A stretch of 64,000 bases of DNA, taken from positions 30,734-94,733 of the forward strand of contig CAJQUW010016139.1 in the NCBI GenBank assembly GCA_907163375.1, read 5' to 3'. The notes below the pieces were generated by a model. The model saw only the letters and a list, made by a program, of their open reading frames with translations, did not search any database and had not been told where the DNA came from. A program made the translations under genes and the position numbers. Every line of letters begins with the position of its first letter. The first letter of the stretch is position 1. The DNA is from Prostheceraeus crozeri (taxonomy: Eukaryota; Platyhelminthes; Polycladida; Euryleptidae). Of this stretch, positions 20,501-33,480 are shown piece after piece.

Positions 20501-23500
20501 TCCCATTCAATTGAAAACGTGTTCCATTCAATTTGAAACATTCAGTTAAGAACGAGCACTATTCTACTAGAAAAGCAAAATGACATTGAAGCAATCAATG
20601 ATATCATAGTATTTCATGATACGAGTACAACATGGAATCTGATGAATGGTAAAATAATACGGATATTCCAAATAAGAGGATCGTAAAAAAACAATAAACG
20701 ATGAAACCTTTTATTTTAAAAGTGTTCATCAATTCACCAATGCAACACCGTATTGTAAGTCTTGTCGGAGCGGACCGTTGACAGCCACATTCGATAACTA
20801 CATCATCACATTATCGGATGAAATGAGTCATTCTTAGAAATCGAACAATAGCAAAAGTAAGAATATTTAGATCGGTTTAGCGTGCCATCATCTCATGCAT
20901 CATACACGCACACACTTTTTGAGTGCGCGATCCACACGATTTTATGCTAAGATGCTCACTCGCTCCGTGTGTTTGGTATGAATAGCAGGAGATAATATCA
21001 AGTGCTGAGTCTATTTCATTTGGTAAAGTTTCTCGAAGTATACGAAGACGAAATTATGAACGGCTCAGGTAATCTGACCCAAACTGCACGCAGACTTCGA
21101 GTGATGTAGACCATATTGGATAGGGCAGTGAGTGATAAAAGTGATCTAATTGCATGTGAGCAATACTTCAATCATGTGCAACGGTTTAACGCCGATGTTG
21201 TGGATAAAGGAGACTTGGAATACGGTATTTAGTTAAATTGGTGAGTTGGCGACTGTCATATTGTCTTTGTAGTAGAATAGAGCTCGTTCTTAACTGAATG
21301 TTTTGAACTGAATGGAACAGGTTTCAAATTGAATGGGACAGGTTTTAAACTGAATAGAACATTTCTGAATGGAACAGGCTTTAAATAGAACGGAACAACT
21401 TTTAATTAGAATGGAAAAAGTGTAGTGCTGATCCTGCCAAATCTATTTTTCATCAAAAGCTCATGATTGACTGGTATGGCTATCAGTCTCCTTTGGACGG
21501 CTTCGAGTGAATCGGATTGCATCTTCGTGATCGGGTACACCATGTTTTAGAAATCTACGTATGCAAGCACAAGAAGTTATAAATAACACAATTAAAGCAT
21601 TTGCACATTTTTTCATATCACTTCACCAGCGACGTGTGGTCGCATTTGTGTCTCTTTCACCATATGATCTGTCCATAATAGATCTTCATTAATGATGAAA
21701 CCATTAATTTTTGTTTGGTGAACTGGATTGATTGATTCATTGTCAATTTCGATTATATTTCATTCAAGCTGCTTCTTTCTAAAACTAATTCTCATTTCGC
21801 TTGTCCTTTTCTTAAATGCAATTTCATATTATCATTTTTCGTTCAGTCTTCCACCATTTAATCCGCTCTCATTTAACAACATATAATGTACGTACATACC
21901 ATCTCCACTCACTATCATCATCTGCGTTGAATGCTGAACAAGAAGACAGACTACATGTATATCAGAAAACGTCAATCGTTCCTTGTTTTTATGAACGTCA
22001 GTTTTCAGCACTGAATCATTTCTAAATATTGGCTGAATGTAAACAAACACAATGTAAGGTGAACGAAGGTTCAAAACAAAACAATTGGCAATAACATGTC
22101 TTTGTTATCTCACCGTGACTGACGATTGTTTACCTTGATTGTTTGTTTACCTTTGCGGAAATGAGAAAAAACTGTTTCGAGAAGTTTGAAAAAGATCTAT
22201 TGAACTGATCTGAATAAAGCTCCTTACATCGCAAGGATTCCGAAGATACAAAACAAGAACATTTTTGATGAAAAAGTGATGACATAACATTTTAGCCAAA
22301 AGGAGTCATGATTTTGTGACAACCTCACGATATCACTGACTTTTTCCTAGTTCACCGGTTTTGATGACCAGTACATCAAAAGAGCGCTCAGATAGTGCTC
22401 TCGTCCTCCCGTGCCTTATTCATTTTCATGCTCACGTGTCTTCTTACTGAGAAATTTCGATTTGTAAATTGAGCGGTTTTCATATTTTGAGGACTGCTCA
22501 GCAAATACAATAATGAATACAAGTCTATGATAGCTCATTCTAAAGCTGAGAATACAAGCTCTCGAATGATGTATAGCACGTCGTTGTCCGACACGATTGG
22601 AAGGCATGAGAATCGATCTAATTTAGAGAAGAATAGGTGGTCCGTTTTTTTATGATTAGCTCTGTATGATTTGGCATTTGTTCAGTTGGCATGATATTCT
22701 GATGTACAGACCTGTAATTGTCTTAACTTGCCGGTGTTCGAGTATTAGAGCCACAGAATTAAATATTTTGTGTATCTGTGATTAGAGCAATGCAAGGATT
22801 TCATTCATCACATCTATGAAGCTCATGTATGGGGGGAGATTTGCAAAGTTGGAGATGCATTTCATTTTAGCTTCCATCATACATCATTTTAGAGTTCATC
22901 TAACAAAAATTATATCCATAAGATAATGGAACAAACCAGAGCTGTTGAGGAGGAAATATGCTTGCCTGATGCCACCGATCAATAAGCTGCGATTTATGAA
23001 CTTGATATCAACCGATATTCCGCTAATCTGTATGGCTTATTCGCCAACATATGCATCTTGCAAGTCGATTTTTTTAAATTGATCAAATATGGCGAAAGTG
23101 TTATATAGGAGTACAAGCTATACAAATCCCTTTGTTAAACATTTGATTATGAATCTATGACTAATATGGTTAGAAGCAACAAATCAGCGTTTTCTTGACC
23201 ATTTCAGAGTCTGACGAAATGACAGCTGTTAAGATTGACTCGAAACAGAATATGTGAGTATGAATTATCTTAAGCACTGAAATTATTAAAGGTAATAAAC
23301 ACCAGGCTGAAATATTGATTTCTACGAAAAAATACTTTAACCTGGTATGAATTATGTTATATACTTAAACTGTAGACTATTAACTACGAAAGCTAGATGA
23401 CGGCTGAAATTCAATGCTTTCATTGTCTTTCCGTATTCTCGTCTTGTTTCGTTTCCGTCGTCTACGGTTTACAATGTGCGTGTATATGTGTATATCTCTA

Positions 23501-26500
23501 TTACGAGTTCCCGTAGCTCAGTGGAATGACATGAGCTAGAGATGAGTAGGTAAAGGGTTTAAGTTCACCGACTGTCAATGAGACCTGAGCCTCATCTCAC
23601 GAGCATCATAGCTCCTGAAGCATTATTCTCCAGACTGTGGAAGAATCGAGTAAGCGGCAAAAAGTGATCACATCTTCTAATCTTTGAAGTGCTTTCTGGA
23701 AAATTGTTGCGAAAAAGGATGCGAGAATTCATTCAGACGAACATTGATTGACTATATTCCAGCAAAAACTCTTTACAAAAAGAAGAGTTGTAATTCGTCA
23801 TTGATGAACTTCTAGTTTTTTCTTGATTATCGATAGAGGATGGATTTGATATTTTCTTCAAACTTTTGGTAAATTTTATCAAATTTCATTTCAGTTCATT
23901 TCACTTAGAAGGAAAACGCTTTTCAATTTCACAATGCAATGCTTGACATCAATAGTGATCAATATCTCTGTAAATCAAGCTCCTCATAGCAGACGTTTCT
24001 TATTTGTTAGGACAATAGATTTGCTTAAATGTTCTATTTCAATTTCAGAAGGCACTTAGCCCGTTATTATAGCCCATACAGAGGAAAAGTGCTTGGGGAA
24101 GCGGGGATCTATCATCGTCGATATAGACAGCTCTCACGGCTTAAAACCTATACAATGAAGAAGAGATGGACGACAGAAACACGTAAGAAATATCCGCTGT
24201 TCATAATCATATCTTTGTATTCACCGATAATAAATTCATTGATTATTTTCTTATGCTTGATGTAAACGTTGTTTAAAAAGAAAAACGGATTCACTGGAAC
24301 ACAAGTATTAAATACATGAAATTTAATTGATTCATATATTTAGAATATCAAATGATCAAATCAAGGGATAGTCTCTGAATTTGTTCTTGAAACACATCAC
24401 AATTGTTGGAGGAACGTAATTGCTTTGGTCACATACTTCGATTAATATTGACACATCTTTTGTCCTATTTAGTCACTCTACCGAGTTTTGCACACTTTTG
24501 CGAGTTTGTGATTTATTTACGATAGTACCAAAACACTTCAAAATAAAGGGATTTCAAAATATCAAAATAAGCCAAACTTTGAACGGATTTCAATCGAAGT
24601 TTCTGTTGATGAAAAGCTACGAGTATGTGTTCTAATCAATGTTTCAGTCAGCCATACGTTCCTTCGACAAATGCACACGCTGCATAGCTCTTTTATCTTA
24701 TTACTTCGATGACGCAGGAGTATATATACAATTGATCATGTATGTCTCCGTTGTACAGTGGTCAAGTGCTTGACCTAGCGATCTATCGGTCCGGAGGTCG
24801 AGCCTGTAAGTGTCATTGGAAGTCGTCAGGAAGGGCGTCCGAACTAAAAGATCACAATGTCACAGATTATAGTTTGGCTTAGTCAGCACCGTCCAAGCGC
24901 CAGTAAGAGGGAGTAGTGACGTTGAACTATCATCATTCACTCTCGCAATGCATGTTGTTGATATTGTGAACATCTATGTTTGAGCGATGATTTTATCGAT
25001 TTGATTAAATCCTAAATTTAAGCATGATCTTTACATTTTCACAGCTTGCTACAATTTTGAAGCAAACACCCATGACGATTTCCTTGGTTTCTTCGGCTGT
25101 CCATTCGAATTCGAGCCTGAAAATTTTACCGATTGTTGCGGCTATCGCAATTATCACTTCTGTTGCACTAACCGGACGTGAGTATGATACGAAACTTACT
25201 AAGTTTGACTTTTATCAAGTGCTTCTTGGGCAACATGCCTGAAATTCATAATTCGCCCTATCACTTAATCACATAATTAAACAGATATAAATGAACATAG
25301 AAATCACATTTTTAACTGGTATGACTGAATGGAAAACAATCGTCATCCATTTAAGCACTCATTGTTAACGATCCAAGAAAAATAAAATTAATGATGCATG
25401 CGGTAATTGCAAAGCTCTGTCGCAGGTGATGTGCTGCAAATTACTTTACCAAAATCTTTTAACATTGAAGGAGAAATGAGGAAAGCGCGAGTCTTATACA
25501 GCAAACTGACAAGGTTTCGCAAGGACTCACTTTGAAGCTTCAAAGCAAGATTAAGGCACTGCTGTCAAAGGCATTGTCAGCAACTGTAAGCCGCCGTTCT
25601 TTAGGTGTTGTAAAGCATCATGACAACAGACTTCAACGGCACATTGTATTTCACTGTTTCTCCGTTCTAGCACTTTAAAAATATAGTGCGTCGGACTTCC
25701 ATAGGCACAAATATTGCAGAAGCTGTTCCAGGAGAGAACACAATAACCATTTAAAAATTCTAAAATGCTTACTTTATCGAAATGAAAATGAAAAAAAATT
25801 GAAAATTTAGATCACACAGGACTGCCTACACTAAAACTATGCAAAAAAATTACAAAAATCTTCAGGAAGTTTTGAAATATGCATGCAGAGTTTCTCAAAC
25901 GTCTCAAATTTGAATAATGATAATGAAGCCTCCTATCTTATGCAGGCTTATTTATGGAGAAGCACTCGTATTTCAAAGCCACAACTTTCAATAACTATAT
26001 TCATTGTTCAACTTCAACAGCGAGAAGAGATGGAAATATGTGATGACTACAGCAATTTTTCTATGGCTTAAAAATCGAAAAAATGACCTAAACAAGCTTA
26101 AAATGAAAATAAAACTCAAGATGTGACCAAAATATAACTTAGAAATCTTAAATTGTAATTCAGTAAAATTTTAAAATATAGCAAAAATTATGTATGTATT
26201 TTCAGGCAAAAAGTTAAACAGTTTAATTTACGCAAATAAAACGATTTATTTCAAACATTTGCCTCAGTAAGCCCATTTTCAGCTTGTTGTATAAAACAGT
26301 AATGTAATTTATCACATTTGATGTTGAAAAGTGTCTATCTTTGCATAGCATCTTCTTCCACACGGAGAAAGAACGCATTATTGAAGCAGCGGTTGACTGG
26401 TCGGCAGGAAAAGCGGACGACAGACGAGCCAGTCCTAGCGTCGCCGGTAGCATTCATGTCTGTAGGCAATACATTCATTGAATTCATGAGGATTCATTGT

Positions 26501-28960
26501 CCTCGGACTCCATCGCGCTGTCAAGAATACCAATATTGCGTCGTTTTGCAAGCATCGGTCATTTTTCTATACCCTCTTCCCGACAACTCTATCAATCGAA
26601 AACTACTGAAAATGACCAAAATATGATTAAATATGACCAGACACAGAAAATATGACAATATTACCTTACCCTAAGACTATGACATGTCATAAAAAATTCC
26701 CCCAGCAATGACATAAGTGGAATTTGATCTTTTTCAGTCTGACTAAAATTATTCAATTTTAATTACCCTTATATTATTAATTTTAATGTATACTGTATCC
26801 CTTTTATTTATTTCTGTAAATCAGCAATATTAATCAGAAGACTTTGCCTGTAAGTTAGAGAATGAATGTAAGCGAGAAAATAACGAAAAATCGCTTTTAT
26901 TGAAGGACGTCAAGAGAACTTTTGGATAATTCGTTTGATTTTCATCCGATCTTCTACCGTTTTCTACTGACTAGTGCATTTTCGGCATTGGGAACGGCAG
27001 TTATGGGAATTATCTATTACTTCTGGTATAAATCAAACAAGCAGAAATGTAGTGCCAGATTGAGCAACCGACAGCAAGGTTAGTATCAAGCTCTTGTTCC
27101 ATTTTTTATAAACTTGGAAAATAATTGTGAAAATGACATCCGTGAGTATAATTTTTATTAAAAATTGCCATTTACTTCATCATGCATCAGTTCGAAACAT
27201 GCGCATTCATATAGATTAGACTTACAATACTGAGTCAAATTGCGAGCCTTCCTGTTCATTACAGAGAAAGCATCGACGAACAAAAGTATCATAAGCCTTC
27301 CGGCCAGCATTAGATTTGAAAGTTTTTATTTCTTATCGAATGTTGGCTATAAATTCCGTCGTCTTTCTTGGAAGTCGCGCATAGAGACATTTACATGAAA
27401 TTACCTAAAAAAGAAGTCGTAAACACTAAAGTCTGGAGAACGAAGTGGCTATTCAACAGAACCCCTCTGCCTGATCCATTGATCTATCAATTTTCATTGA
27501 GAATGGCCAGCGCTGCAGCGCTGTGATGAGACGGGCTCCATCCTGACTAACAGTCCACTATGTATACGTGTATTCAGGTTCTCGTTTCGTCGAACGAATG
27601 GAAGTGCATGTTCCTTCAGAACATTGCAATTATGGTCGCTGCTCATTGTTTGTTTACTGATCTCGAACTTCAGGACTCATCAGTAGCTCATACCGTGACT
27701 GACTCCCGGTCAGACTTTTCGACAGACTTTTCAGGCAATCGACTTCTCCCTACTTAAGTGATAAATCTGTATTTATTCACACTCCCCCTAACATGAAAGT
27801 ATCAAGAAATTCGCCATTGTATTTTCTTTATTGCTTCAGCTCAGTTTGAGTACGTAACTAGCTGTCCATGCAACAGATATATTAACGCCCTCGCTTCTAT
27901 AGCTAAAATGAAGCTCGAGTGACTTCAGCTATGATTGTATGATGCATAGACTATTATATGTAATTTGATAACTTGAATTTGAGCGATAGAAATTAGAACA
28001 TCAATTTGATGCATTTGCATGTTCTATATTAGATGAAGAAGACATAGAATGAGAATTTGTCAACTTCAAGAATTTAGAATGCAAATCCAGGAAGATTCTT
28101 CACATAGACCAAATAACACTTTTTCTGACTCACCCTGTACATTTAAAGTAAAATCAAATTGAAACTCAAAATTTTCCGTTGACTCTCACAAGTAATAAGA
28201 AAAAATTAATAGAAAATTCATGAGAGCAAAATACAGTGAATTTTAAGTGCTTTAGATGATGTTTTTATAGCTTTATTTATTGCTCATTATTCATTTTCAT
28301 TGAGGACTTTAATCTGTAATTCTTGTGCGTAGATTGCGATTATGTGTTTAGTGAGCACAGATAGAAGTGAACAGCAGTTAAAAAATGACAGCCAAAGTTT
28401 CTTTTTGCTACATACTTTAAGAAGTCTGAGCAGAAGTAGCCCGCAAAAATATTTACCGTCTTTTCTGTGATTGACTTTGTTCAACATTTAAATAATCAAT
28501 CATCAAATGTGATGTCATCAAACTTGTATGAGAAGCACACCTGCTATTTTCGCTGTTTCTATCGGTGTAGCCTACAGCTTGCAGCGATGTGTGCTGCATG
28601 AAACAAAATCTTTAGAAGCAAGAAGCTGTCATATTTTTCTCCGGACAAGGTCGACAAAGAGCACTATCATTTTGCTGTATGAAGTGTGTAAAATCTTACT
28701 TGCAATTTTAAACTTAAAGTCGTATTCTATATCAAGCTTCAATAATTTGTCATTATTTTCTTTCAGTTCATCCTGCATCGACTGCGTACAGCTCCTCGGA
28801 TCCAACTGCCTTTTCCTATCAACAAACTCAAAGCTGGTATTCAACACCTTATCAGTCAAACTTTGATCCTCCACCTCCATATTCTGGTAATCAAATGGAA
28901 ACAAGACCATATCCTGCCCAGCGAGTAACTGCTTATCCATACGCACTCACTCAGTTGTGA
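17570..28960 (+). CDS. Shisa-like single-pass membrane protein, six exons
   Basis: Hand-built model: exons 17570-17645, 23208-23253, 24049-24182, 25045-25177, 26906-27078 and 28767-28960, giving 251 residues. All junctions are GT/AG and all phases agree. Residues 1-19 form a signal peptide (FVTILFSCVFVLVF). Residues 87-126 carry six cysteines in the Shisa order: C, FGCP, CCG, FCC. NFT at 112 is a glycosylation site. A membrane helix spans about 149-171. The tail is Pro/Tyr/Gln-rich with PPPPY at 222-226, a WW-domain ligand. Shisa family proteins sit in ER, endosomal or plasma membranes and modulate receptor trafficking; the exact role here is unknown. The alternative acceptor at 26915 would shorten the protein by three residues in frame. 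AATAAA occurs at 29285 and 29303. Confidence 0.8.
17955..18660 (-). mobile_element. hAT transposase relic in intron 1
   Basis: The minus frame at 17955-18179 contains VGRSFSSYKNILSDKRRSLT followed by LKKLL, matching the C-terminal dimerisation region of hAT transposases (ERSFS.YK.ILSDRR..LTE). Sequence up to about 18660 looks like decayed coding DNA on the same strand, with stops. No terminal repeats located. Confidence 0.5.
18661..20283. other. intron 1 sequence, nothing firm
   Basis: Short ORFs at 19168-19371 (+) and 19487-19780 (-) have no recognised motif. Some may derive from the neighbouring hAT relic. Confidence 0.4.
20284..21428. mobile_element. foldback-like element with minisatellite arms
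   Basis: The left arm (20284-20570) and right arm (about 21285-21428) are inverted copies, starting CTACACCTTTTTCCATTCTAA and its near complement. The arms are arrays of a roughly 20-base motif (CATTCAATTTAAA..TGTTC / CAGTTTAAAGCCTGTCC) in alternating form. The left arm is about twice as long, by array expansion. The layout resembles Drosophila FB elements. No transposase and no clear target duplication were found. Confidence 0.65.
21429..23207. other. intron 1 sequence, no gene recognised
   Basis: AT-rich; the overlapping ORFs around 21816-22074 and 22416-22607 are unsupported. Confidence 0.5.
23508..23700 (+). mobile_element. tRNA-derived SINE
   Basis: RNA polymerase III A box TAGCTCAGTGG (23514-23524) and B box GGTTTAAGTTC (23556-23566) have tRNA spacing, followed by a non-tRNA body. 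It lies in intron 2 of the Shisa-like gene. Confidence 0.55.
24744..24950 (+). mobile_element. tRNA-derived SINE with GTCAGGAAGGGCGTCCG body
   Basis: The head resembles a tRNA (GTCTCCGTTGTACAGTGGTC, then GGAGGTCGAGCC at 24793-24804). It is followed by GTCAGGAAGGGCGTCCG, a tail motif found in many invertebrate and vertebrate SINE/RTE families. It lies in intron 3 of the Shisa-like gene. Confidence 0.55.
25178..26905. other. intron 4, AT-rich, possible hAT scrap near 26223-26453 (-)
   Basis: The minus frame has STAASIMRSFSVWKKMLC, resembling the hAT C-terminal pattern STA..ERSFS, followed by NVINYITVLYNKL. The likeness is weak. The rest shows repeated AAAATATGACC words but no gene. Confidence 0.3.
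27240..27560 (-). mobile_element. mariner-like DDE transposase relic in intron 5
   Basis: Read on minus, fragments in shifting frames recall the catalytic end of mariner-type transposases: QDGARLI near 27530, WIRQRGSVE near 27470, PLRSPDFSVYDFFF near 27440 (family pattern WPPRSPDLTPLDFFLWG). Several frame changes and stops make it a dead fragment. No ends identified. Confidence 0.45.
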
Positions 28961-29309
28961 ATAATATTCGGAGAACTACAGAAGTAGATGACAGGCATTG
29001 TGCCTGTAGCGATAATCTAAGAACACATAAATTAAAATCATCTCAATTTATCAGCACTGACATTTGAATTTTCAGATGAAAATCGATGTCCCTTAAAAAG
29101 GCAGATTTAATAGATTATTGATCACCTGGAAAACCGCCTGGTTTTGCACATACACTCATTTTCGCGAGTACGACCTCTTGCTTTTGAGATAGCATTTTGT
29201 TATTCATAATGGACTAATTCAACTTAGATTTTGTAAATGGCGATGGATAGGTCTAATAATAGGCCAAAGTGATTTTTCAATCATAATAAATTCACTATAA
29301 AGAATAAAA

Positions 29310-30070
29310 TATTTCAATTTAAGATTGAATATCTGCTACTCGTAAAAGGTAGTTGTATATAAACAATATGCAGTAGGTAAACACAATCAAAAATACCTAG
29401 TATATGTATTCATAATTATGGTGCATTATTTCAGGAGAAAAAAAATCAAAATTGAATGCTGATCAAAACGGAAAAAATACAAACATTTAGCAAATTGCTA
29501 ATCTATAAATTGCAAAATGCTAATCTGTACTACAGAAAGGATTTTGAGGAACACCAACATACTATTTTTCAAGAAGATTTGCCCAAGTTTTTGACATTGT
29601 CTTAGTCACAAATTCAGCAATTTTTATGATTTATTTCTCTGTTAACTTTATGGCTAAGAGAGTGCCAGAAATTTAAGAAAAACTTAAGTGCAGGCTGTAT
29701 ATAGTATTGGTGTTTGTCAACATTGTTACTTTAAATATAAAATTCATGCAAGTGATGCATGACTTGCAGAGCAAGTTTAACTCCCTATCATCCGCCATTT
29801 TCACATTTATGTGTAAGCTGTAAAACGCGTGATGAGAACAAAAGCTGCATACTACTTTGAATTTTAGTAGACGTGAGTGTTTTCTATCCGCATGCAAAAT
29901 AAGGATTAGTGGAGTAATGGAATTTGAGGCATTAATATAAGAGATCTCTGCTAGCTAGGTGCAGCCTGATTGAAGGATATAGGGTTATTGTCTCCAAAGT
30001 GTTGCTTGCACCGATTTCTATGACTATGACTGAATGCAATGTCAACAAAAGTAATCTGAAAAGAGATAAT
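29310..30070. other. no gene recognised
   Basis: AT-rich stretch between the 3' end of the Shisa-like gene and the DNA transposon. The ORF at 29673-29897 (-) is unsupported. Confidence 0.5.
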
Positions 30071-30417
30071 CTGCCGTGCAATGACAAAGTGACTTAAGTG
30101 CAATGATGTCAACTTTTCAGGAGAAGCAAAAAACGTTTTTGTTCGCTAATTATGTGTACTTTTGATCATTTGTTTTGCAAAAGCCAAATAGCATATTTGA
30201 GTTGAATTCAATAATTTCCCTTATATTAGTTAAGCGGTGGTTGCCATTGGCAACGAGGAAAAGTCACCAAGTCATTTTATCATTGTACCTTATATATATG
30301 TGCTATTCGACTTACAATGACAAAAAGGCTTAAGTGTATTTAAGTCGTTCTGTCATTGTGCATTTATTAAATAAGAGACTATAAACAATGACAAAGTGAT
30401 TTAATTATGTATTAATT

Positions 30418-30755
30418 GAATTCTGATTAAATCTTCTGAGTATAAACCATTACCAGGTTTGATTAATGACTTGAGAACCTACCTGTAACCATCGCTTCTG
30501 CACAGACCGCCCTCTAGATGCTAGGCCCGGTCATCACTGAATTTAGAATAGAATGAATTATGGCTGAATCTTTTAAGCGTTAACCCTTACCAGGACTGAC
30601 TAAGGACTTGTGAACCTAACTATAACTACCACTTGTGCACAGACCACTCACCAGATTCTAGGCCCCGGTCATCACTGAATTTCGAATTGAATGAATTCTG
30701 ATTGAATCTTTTAAGCGTAAATCCTTACTAGGACTGACTAAGGACCTGCGTACGC
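30418..30755 (+). repeat. 138-bp tandem repeat inside the transposon
   Basis: Two full units (from 30418 and 30555) and a partial third (from 30693), each opening GAATT-TG-TTGAATCTT and containing CTTACCAGGACTGACTAAGG and CGGTCATCACTGAATTT. Confidence 0.8.
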
Positions 30756-32701
30756 CCCCTACCTGCAATTCATAAGCTTGCAAATTCCAGACATTGTAAA
30801 ATAAACATTTTGATTTAGGCAATCTAGCCTGATTCATCGATGTAGTTGTATGCTCCCTATAGGTCAAAGCTGCTTGTTGGACTAAAATCAACAAAATCAA
30901 TAAACTTAGAAGAGCTTCTTGTACAGGAAGGTTGCAGTACTTTTGTAAGATCTTTTAACCTTGGATATGCCTATTCTAACTTATGCTTAGGAATAGGGGA
31001 ATGTAGCCTTGAAATTTGTTTACAGTAGGCCATATGCAAATTTTACTCGGTCACTCATCATCAAATATCATGAAATTTCGCCTTCAAAAATCGGTCGTGG
31101 GCTGCCATACTGATCGTAATGTTCAGCTAGGCAAAGGCCATCTCTCTTCCGCCGATCTCTGCAATCATTCGAGGCCTAAACTGAGTATGTACTTTGTACC
31201 ACATAAACAAGAGCTTATCATATACATGTAAATGAAAAATCTCGTTGTAGTAACGGTACTTGAATTCAATTTTCACAAATCAAGAAGTGTTACTGAACTC
31301 TGGAAAGTAAATCAACACTGTCAGCTGATTCTGGCATGTTCAACCATGTATGCCGATGGTGCGGAGACATATGTGGCAGAAGCTTGCTGATAATTTCTTT
31401 CTTCTTTGATTTTGATATTCCTCGTGCCATCCTTCGGTCAACTACCGCGTGAACGTCAAAGTTGTTTTTCAGGATACCATCGAATGGAATGTAGTCTCGC
31501 TCAAACCTGAATTTGAATAACATTGCCTGAGTGTCTCTTCGAAACATGACGCTTACTACTTGCGATAAGAAGGGGCGATTGTCACCCAATTTCCTCAACT
31601 TGTGTTGTGAAACTCCATCTCCGAAGTCGAAGAAATCAGTAAATTACAGAGTTCTTCCTACAACACGTTTGGTTGTTATTAGTTCTCTGAACTCCTCAAC
31701 ATCGTAAATACACGGATGTTTGTTCAGCTTTTTCCCAGCTTTCCCGTTTTCTGAGTCAGCACTCATGAAGGTGTGGCCAGTTTCAAGGTACTTGATCTCA
31801 ATTGTTTCTGCCGCTATATCTTGACGGTCAATCAGTTGCACTAATGATGAAAACAATAACCAGTTCTTGTTCTGCGCCGCACAATTATCCACCCAAAAAA
31901 TGAACCTCTTATCGTTGCGGTGTTGAAGAAAAAAGTTATGGAATGTGCTTGCAATGTCCGCAGCTGATCGTCCCGCTACAGCCTCATCCCAACAATAGGC
32001 CAAACCTGTTGTGACACTGCTACTAGTCAGTGGACTGAAAGTTTCGTTGAATGTCACAACTCGTGAAATGAATAATGAAACTTTCAGGGGAAGTTCCGGC
32101 AACAAAAACACTTCATCAGATCAGCTGATACGATAACTGTTCTGTCCTCCCGAGGTCTCTCTGAATCTCTCTTGTAAGCCTTTCTGGCTTCTTGGTAAGC
32201 TTCGCTATGACGTTTGTAGGACAAGCATTCAGGACAATGACTTTCCAAAGTTCTATGAACAGCCGTATGGTACTTTTGAGCAGTGCAAACTTCAAATTCT
32301 TCATTTCCTAAACTTGTAAAAGTAATTCCTGCTTCAGCTACAGCCTTCCGGTATGATTTGTACGATACGAAATCGTGTGTTTATACAAAGTCATCATGCA
32401 TCATTTTTATCGTGATCTCTGCAGGTAGGTACCTTCTGTTTGGGGCATGTTCTCGACGATAGTGACTAATTTGGGGGTGGAAGCTTTCTATGTGTATACA
32501 GCTACGCTCCTTCTGTGCCTCTGTGAAAGCATGAGCAGGTGTGTGTCTACCTCTTTGATCAATCTTCTTTTGACTAATGTTTCCTCCGAACAAACTTCGA
32601 ATCACTCGGTTTGAGCTGCTACTGAATCCTAATGTTGCCAAGAACATTTTCTGACATACTTGTAATCGACCTTCGGTTTCAGTTGTAAGGAAGAATTTCA
32701 T

Positions 32702-32990
32702 GGTGATCGTCTGATTGGTCAACATGCTGAGGCTGACCGTCTGGTAGGTCGACTTGGTGAGGCTGACCATCTTGTTGGACGACTTGTTGAGGCTGACCAT
32801 CTTGTTGGACGACTTGCTGAGGCTGACCGTCTTGTTGGACGACTTGCTGAGGCTGACCATCTTGTTGGACGACTTGCTGAGGCTGACCGTCTTGTTGGAC
32901 GACTTGCTGAGGCTGACCGTCTTGTTGGACGACTTGCTGAGGCTGACCGTCTGATTGGTCAACTTGCTGAGGCTGACCGTCTGATTGGTC
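32702..32990 (-). repeat. 30-bp coding minisatellite
   Basis: About nine to ten copies of a 30-base unit (GACGACTTGCTGAGGCTGAC plus CGTCTTGTTG on +). In the gene frame it encodes repeats of QQDGQPQQVV. The other minus frame (SKSSNKTVSL) and the + frame (LDDLLRLTVL) are also open. Confidence 0.9.
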
Positions 32991-33279
32991 AGGTAACGCG
33001 TTCACCCAAGCCTTTGTATAATTAAGAGAAGAAATTCGCCTTCTTTTTGGTTCTGCTGTTAAACCTTCCGCCAGGATCTCAAGGGACGTTGTTCGTATAT
33101 TCCTCTTTTCTGCAAAAAAGGATTACATTTACTTTTGTAGCTGACTTCAAATTGAATTACTATATTAAGGTTTATTGCATTACAATAACTGAATATAATT
33201 TGATGTAAATGAACAGTTCATAATCTGACACATGTTTATGTTTTGTATACCATGTACGTAGTCGACAGGCCTGAGTTTA

Positions 33280-33480
33280 TTAGCATGGTAATTTTAAAAT
33301 TTTGGGCATATCTGGGCAAAATTTTGGGTTCTTCTTGTCAGGGATGCCAACCCCTGGGATCTACTTCATCCATGTGGAAGAAAGCCAATTCAAATGTAGC
33401 TGAAAATTATAAGTTCATAGCATGGTGATTTTAAAAATGTTGGCATAAATGTAGTCTTCCTTTCAGGGATGACAACCTCA
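33280..33480 (+). repeat. imperfect direct duplication in the transposase intron
   Basis: GCATGGTAATTTTAAAATTTTG and GGGATGCCAACC recur about 140 bases later in the same order with several differences. Confidence 0.45.

Noticed and set aside
28528-28946. ORFs of 112 (+) and 105 (-) residues
   Set aside because: They overlap the last Shisa-like exon in other frames; the spliced frame explains the sequence better.
32754-32954. Leucine-rich + strand ORF (LDDLLRLTVL repeats)
   Set aside because: It is the antisense reading of the 30-bp minisatellite inside the transposase gene.
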